Source: Rikenellaceae bacterium (lineage in GTDB: Bacteria; Bacteroidota; Bacteroidia; Bacteroidales; UBA932). Taken from it: 6,004 nt of DNA. Shown piece after piece: positions 5,773-6,004 of the stretch. Positions within the stretch are counted from its first letter, which is position 1; every line of letters begins with the position of its first letter. The notes below the pieces were generated by a model. That model saw only the letters and a program-made list of their open reading frames with translations. It ran no database searches and was not told where the DNA came from. The translations under genes and the position numbers were made by a program. The DNA lies in NCBI GenBank assembly GCA_900769145.1, contig CAAGFN010000173.1, positions 1 to 6,004 on the forward strand, given 5' to 3'.

Positions 5773-5922
5773 TTTGCAAGTAAACACTCTCGGGGGACAA
5801 ACGAGGGACAAAATATCGCATACCAAAAGAAAGAAAAGCAATAAAACCATTTCCGACAAACCGTATTGAAGTGCAAGGGACACGATTTGTCCCTCATCGT
5901 CTTATTTTGGGACACTTGCAAA
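5773..5922. repeat. Cluster of GGGACA motifs within a TTTGCAAGT inverted pair
   Basis: GGGACA occurs at 5794-5799, 5805-5810, 5877-5882 and 5909-5914, and inverted (TGTCCC) at 5888-5893. Neighbouring sites are 11 bases apart at the first pair and between 5877 and 5888, one helical turn. AGGGACA/TGTCCCT (5876-5894) forms a dyad. The cluster lies between TTTGCAAGT (5773-5781) and its inverted copy ACTTGCAAA (5914-5922). These look like binding sites for an integrase (arm sites) or a regulator of the element; this is inference from position and spacing. Confidence 0.5.
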
Positions 5923-5950
5923 CTTCCGTGGCATAATGTGACATAAACAT

Positions 5951-5998
5951 ATACTTGAAGGTAGGTTTGTGTATCAAAAGACCTTACCTTTGAAGTAT
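5951..5998 (+). repeat. Imperfect long hairpin just before an ATG
   Basis: ATACTT-G-AAGGTA-GGT (5951-5966) can pair with ACC-T-TACCTT-TG-AAGTAT (5981-5998), 15 base pairs with single- and two-base bulges around a 14-base loop. Its right arm overlaps the ATG at 5997. It could hide the start of the next gene or bind a protein as a dyad. Confidence 0.45.
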
Positions 5999-6004
5999 GA
6001 AAGA
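5997..6004 (+). CDS. Possible start of a gene running off the right edge
   Basis: ATG AAA GA at the very end could open a gene starting Met-Lys. The position, next to the att repeat and the motif cluster, is where an integrase gene would begin. No ribosome binding site is clear and only two full codons are visible, so this is a guess. Confidence 0.2.

Noticed and set aside
5688..5921. Minus-strand 77-codon frame across the motif cluster
   Set aside because: Cys/Phe-rich composition and overlap with the att sequence in a different frame from the MnmE tail; not protein-like.

Overview
The window looks like a stretch of a Bacteroidales (Bacteroidota) chromosome. The grounds are short A-rich ribosome binding sites, two lipoproteins of the kind common in gut Bacteroidales, and a moderate GC content; genus cannot be told. 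It joins an accessory segment on the left, an intact five-gene envelope operon in the middle and a probable integration site on the right.

Left (1-1143): the end of a DUF6088/AbiEi-like antitoxin gene overlaps by ATGA with an AbiEii-family nucleotidyltransferase toxin, giving a type IV (AbiE) toxin-antitoxin / phage-defence pair. Next (1144-2063) is a decayed zone. On the minus strand lies a four-helix cytochrome b561-like membrane protein with no normal start. On the plus strand are pieces resembling an AraC-family regulator (cupin-like HFH segment, an AFKKTT helix end, a GMSPGEY tail), broken by frame changes and missing most of their length.

Middle (2064-5430): a tight operon, all on the plus strand. 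It encodes an ECF sigma factor, a 108-residue one-helix membrane protein that is probably its anti-sigma, and a secreted Spy/CpxP-like protein with a short collagen-like tail. It ends with a lipoprotein bearing an FGE-sulfatase (formylglycine-generating-enzyme-like) domain and a lipoprotein alpha/beta hydrolase. Adjacent genes overlap or nearly touch, except for a 35-base gap before the CpxP-like gene. The order sigma, small membrane inhibitor, CpxP-like periplasmic protein recalls the CnrH/CnrY/CnrX type of envelope sensing. The two lipoproteins would be the outputs or clients at the cell surface.

Right (5431-6004): no complete gene. There is a strong 12-bp stem-loop (5613-5642). About 50 bases further is an 18-base sequence (5693-5710) that on the minus strand spells the conserved last codons of the tRNA-modification GTPase MnmE (Phe-Cys-Ile-Gly-Lys-stop) without the rest of that gene. 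The mnmE 3' end is the attachment site of SGI1-type genomic islands, so this is read as an att repeat. To its right are clustered GGGACA repeats, inverted TTTGCAAGT copies and a large imperfect hairpin ending in an ATG at 5997, as expected for the integrase-side end of an integrated element.
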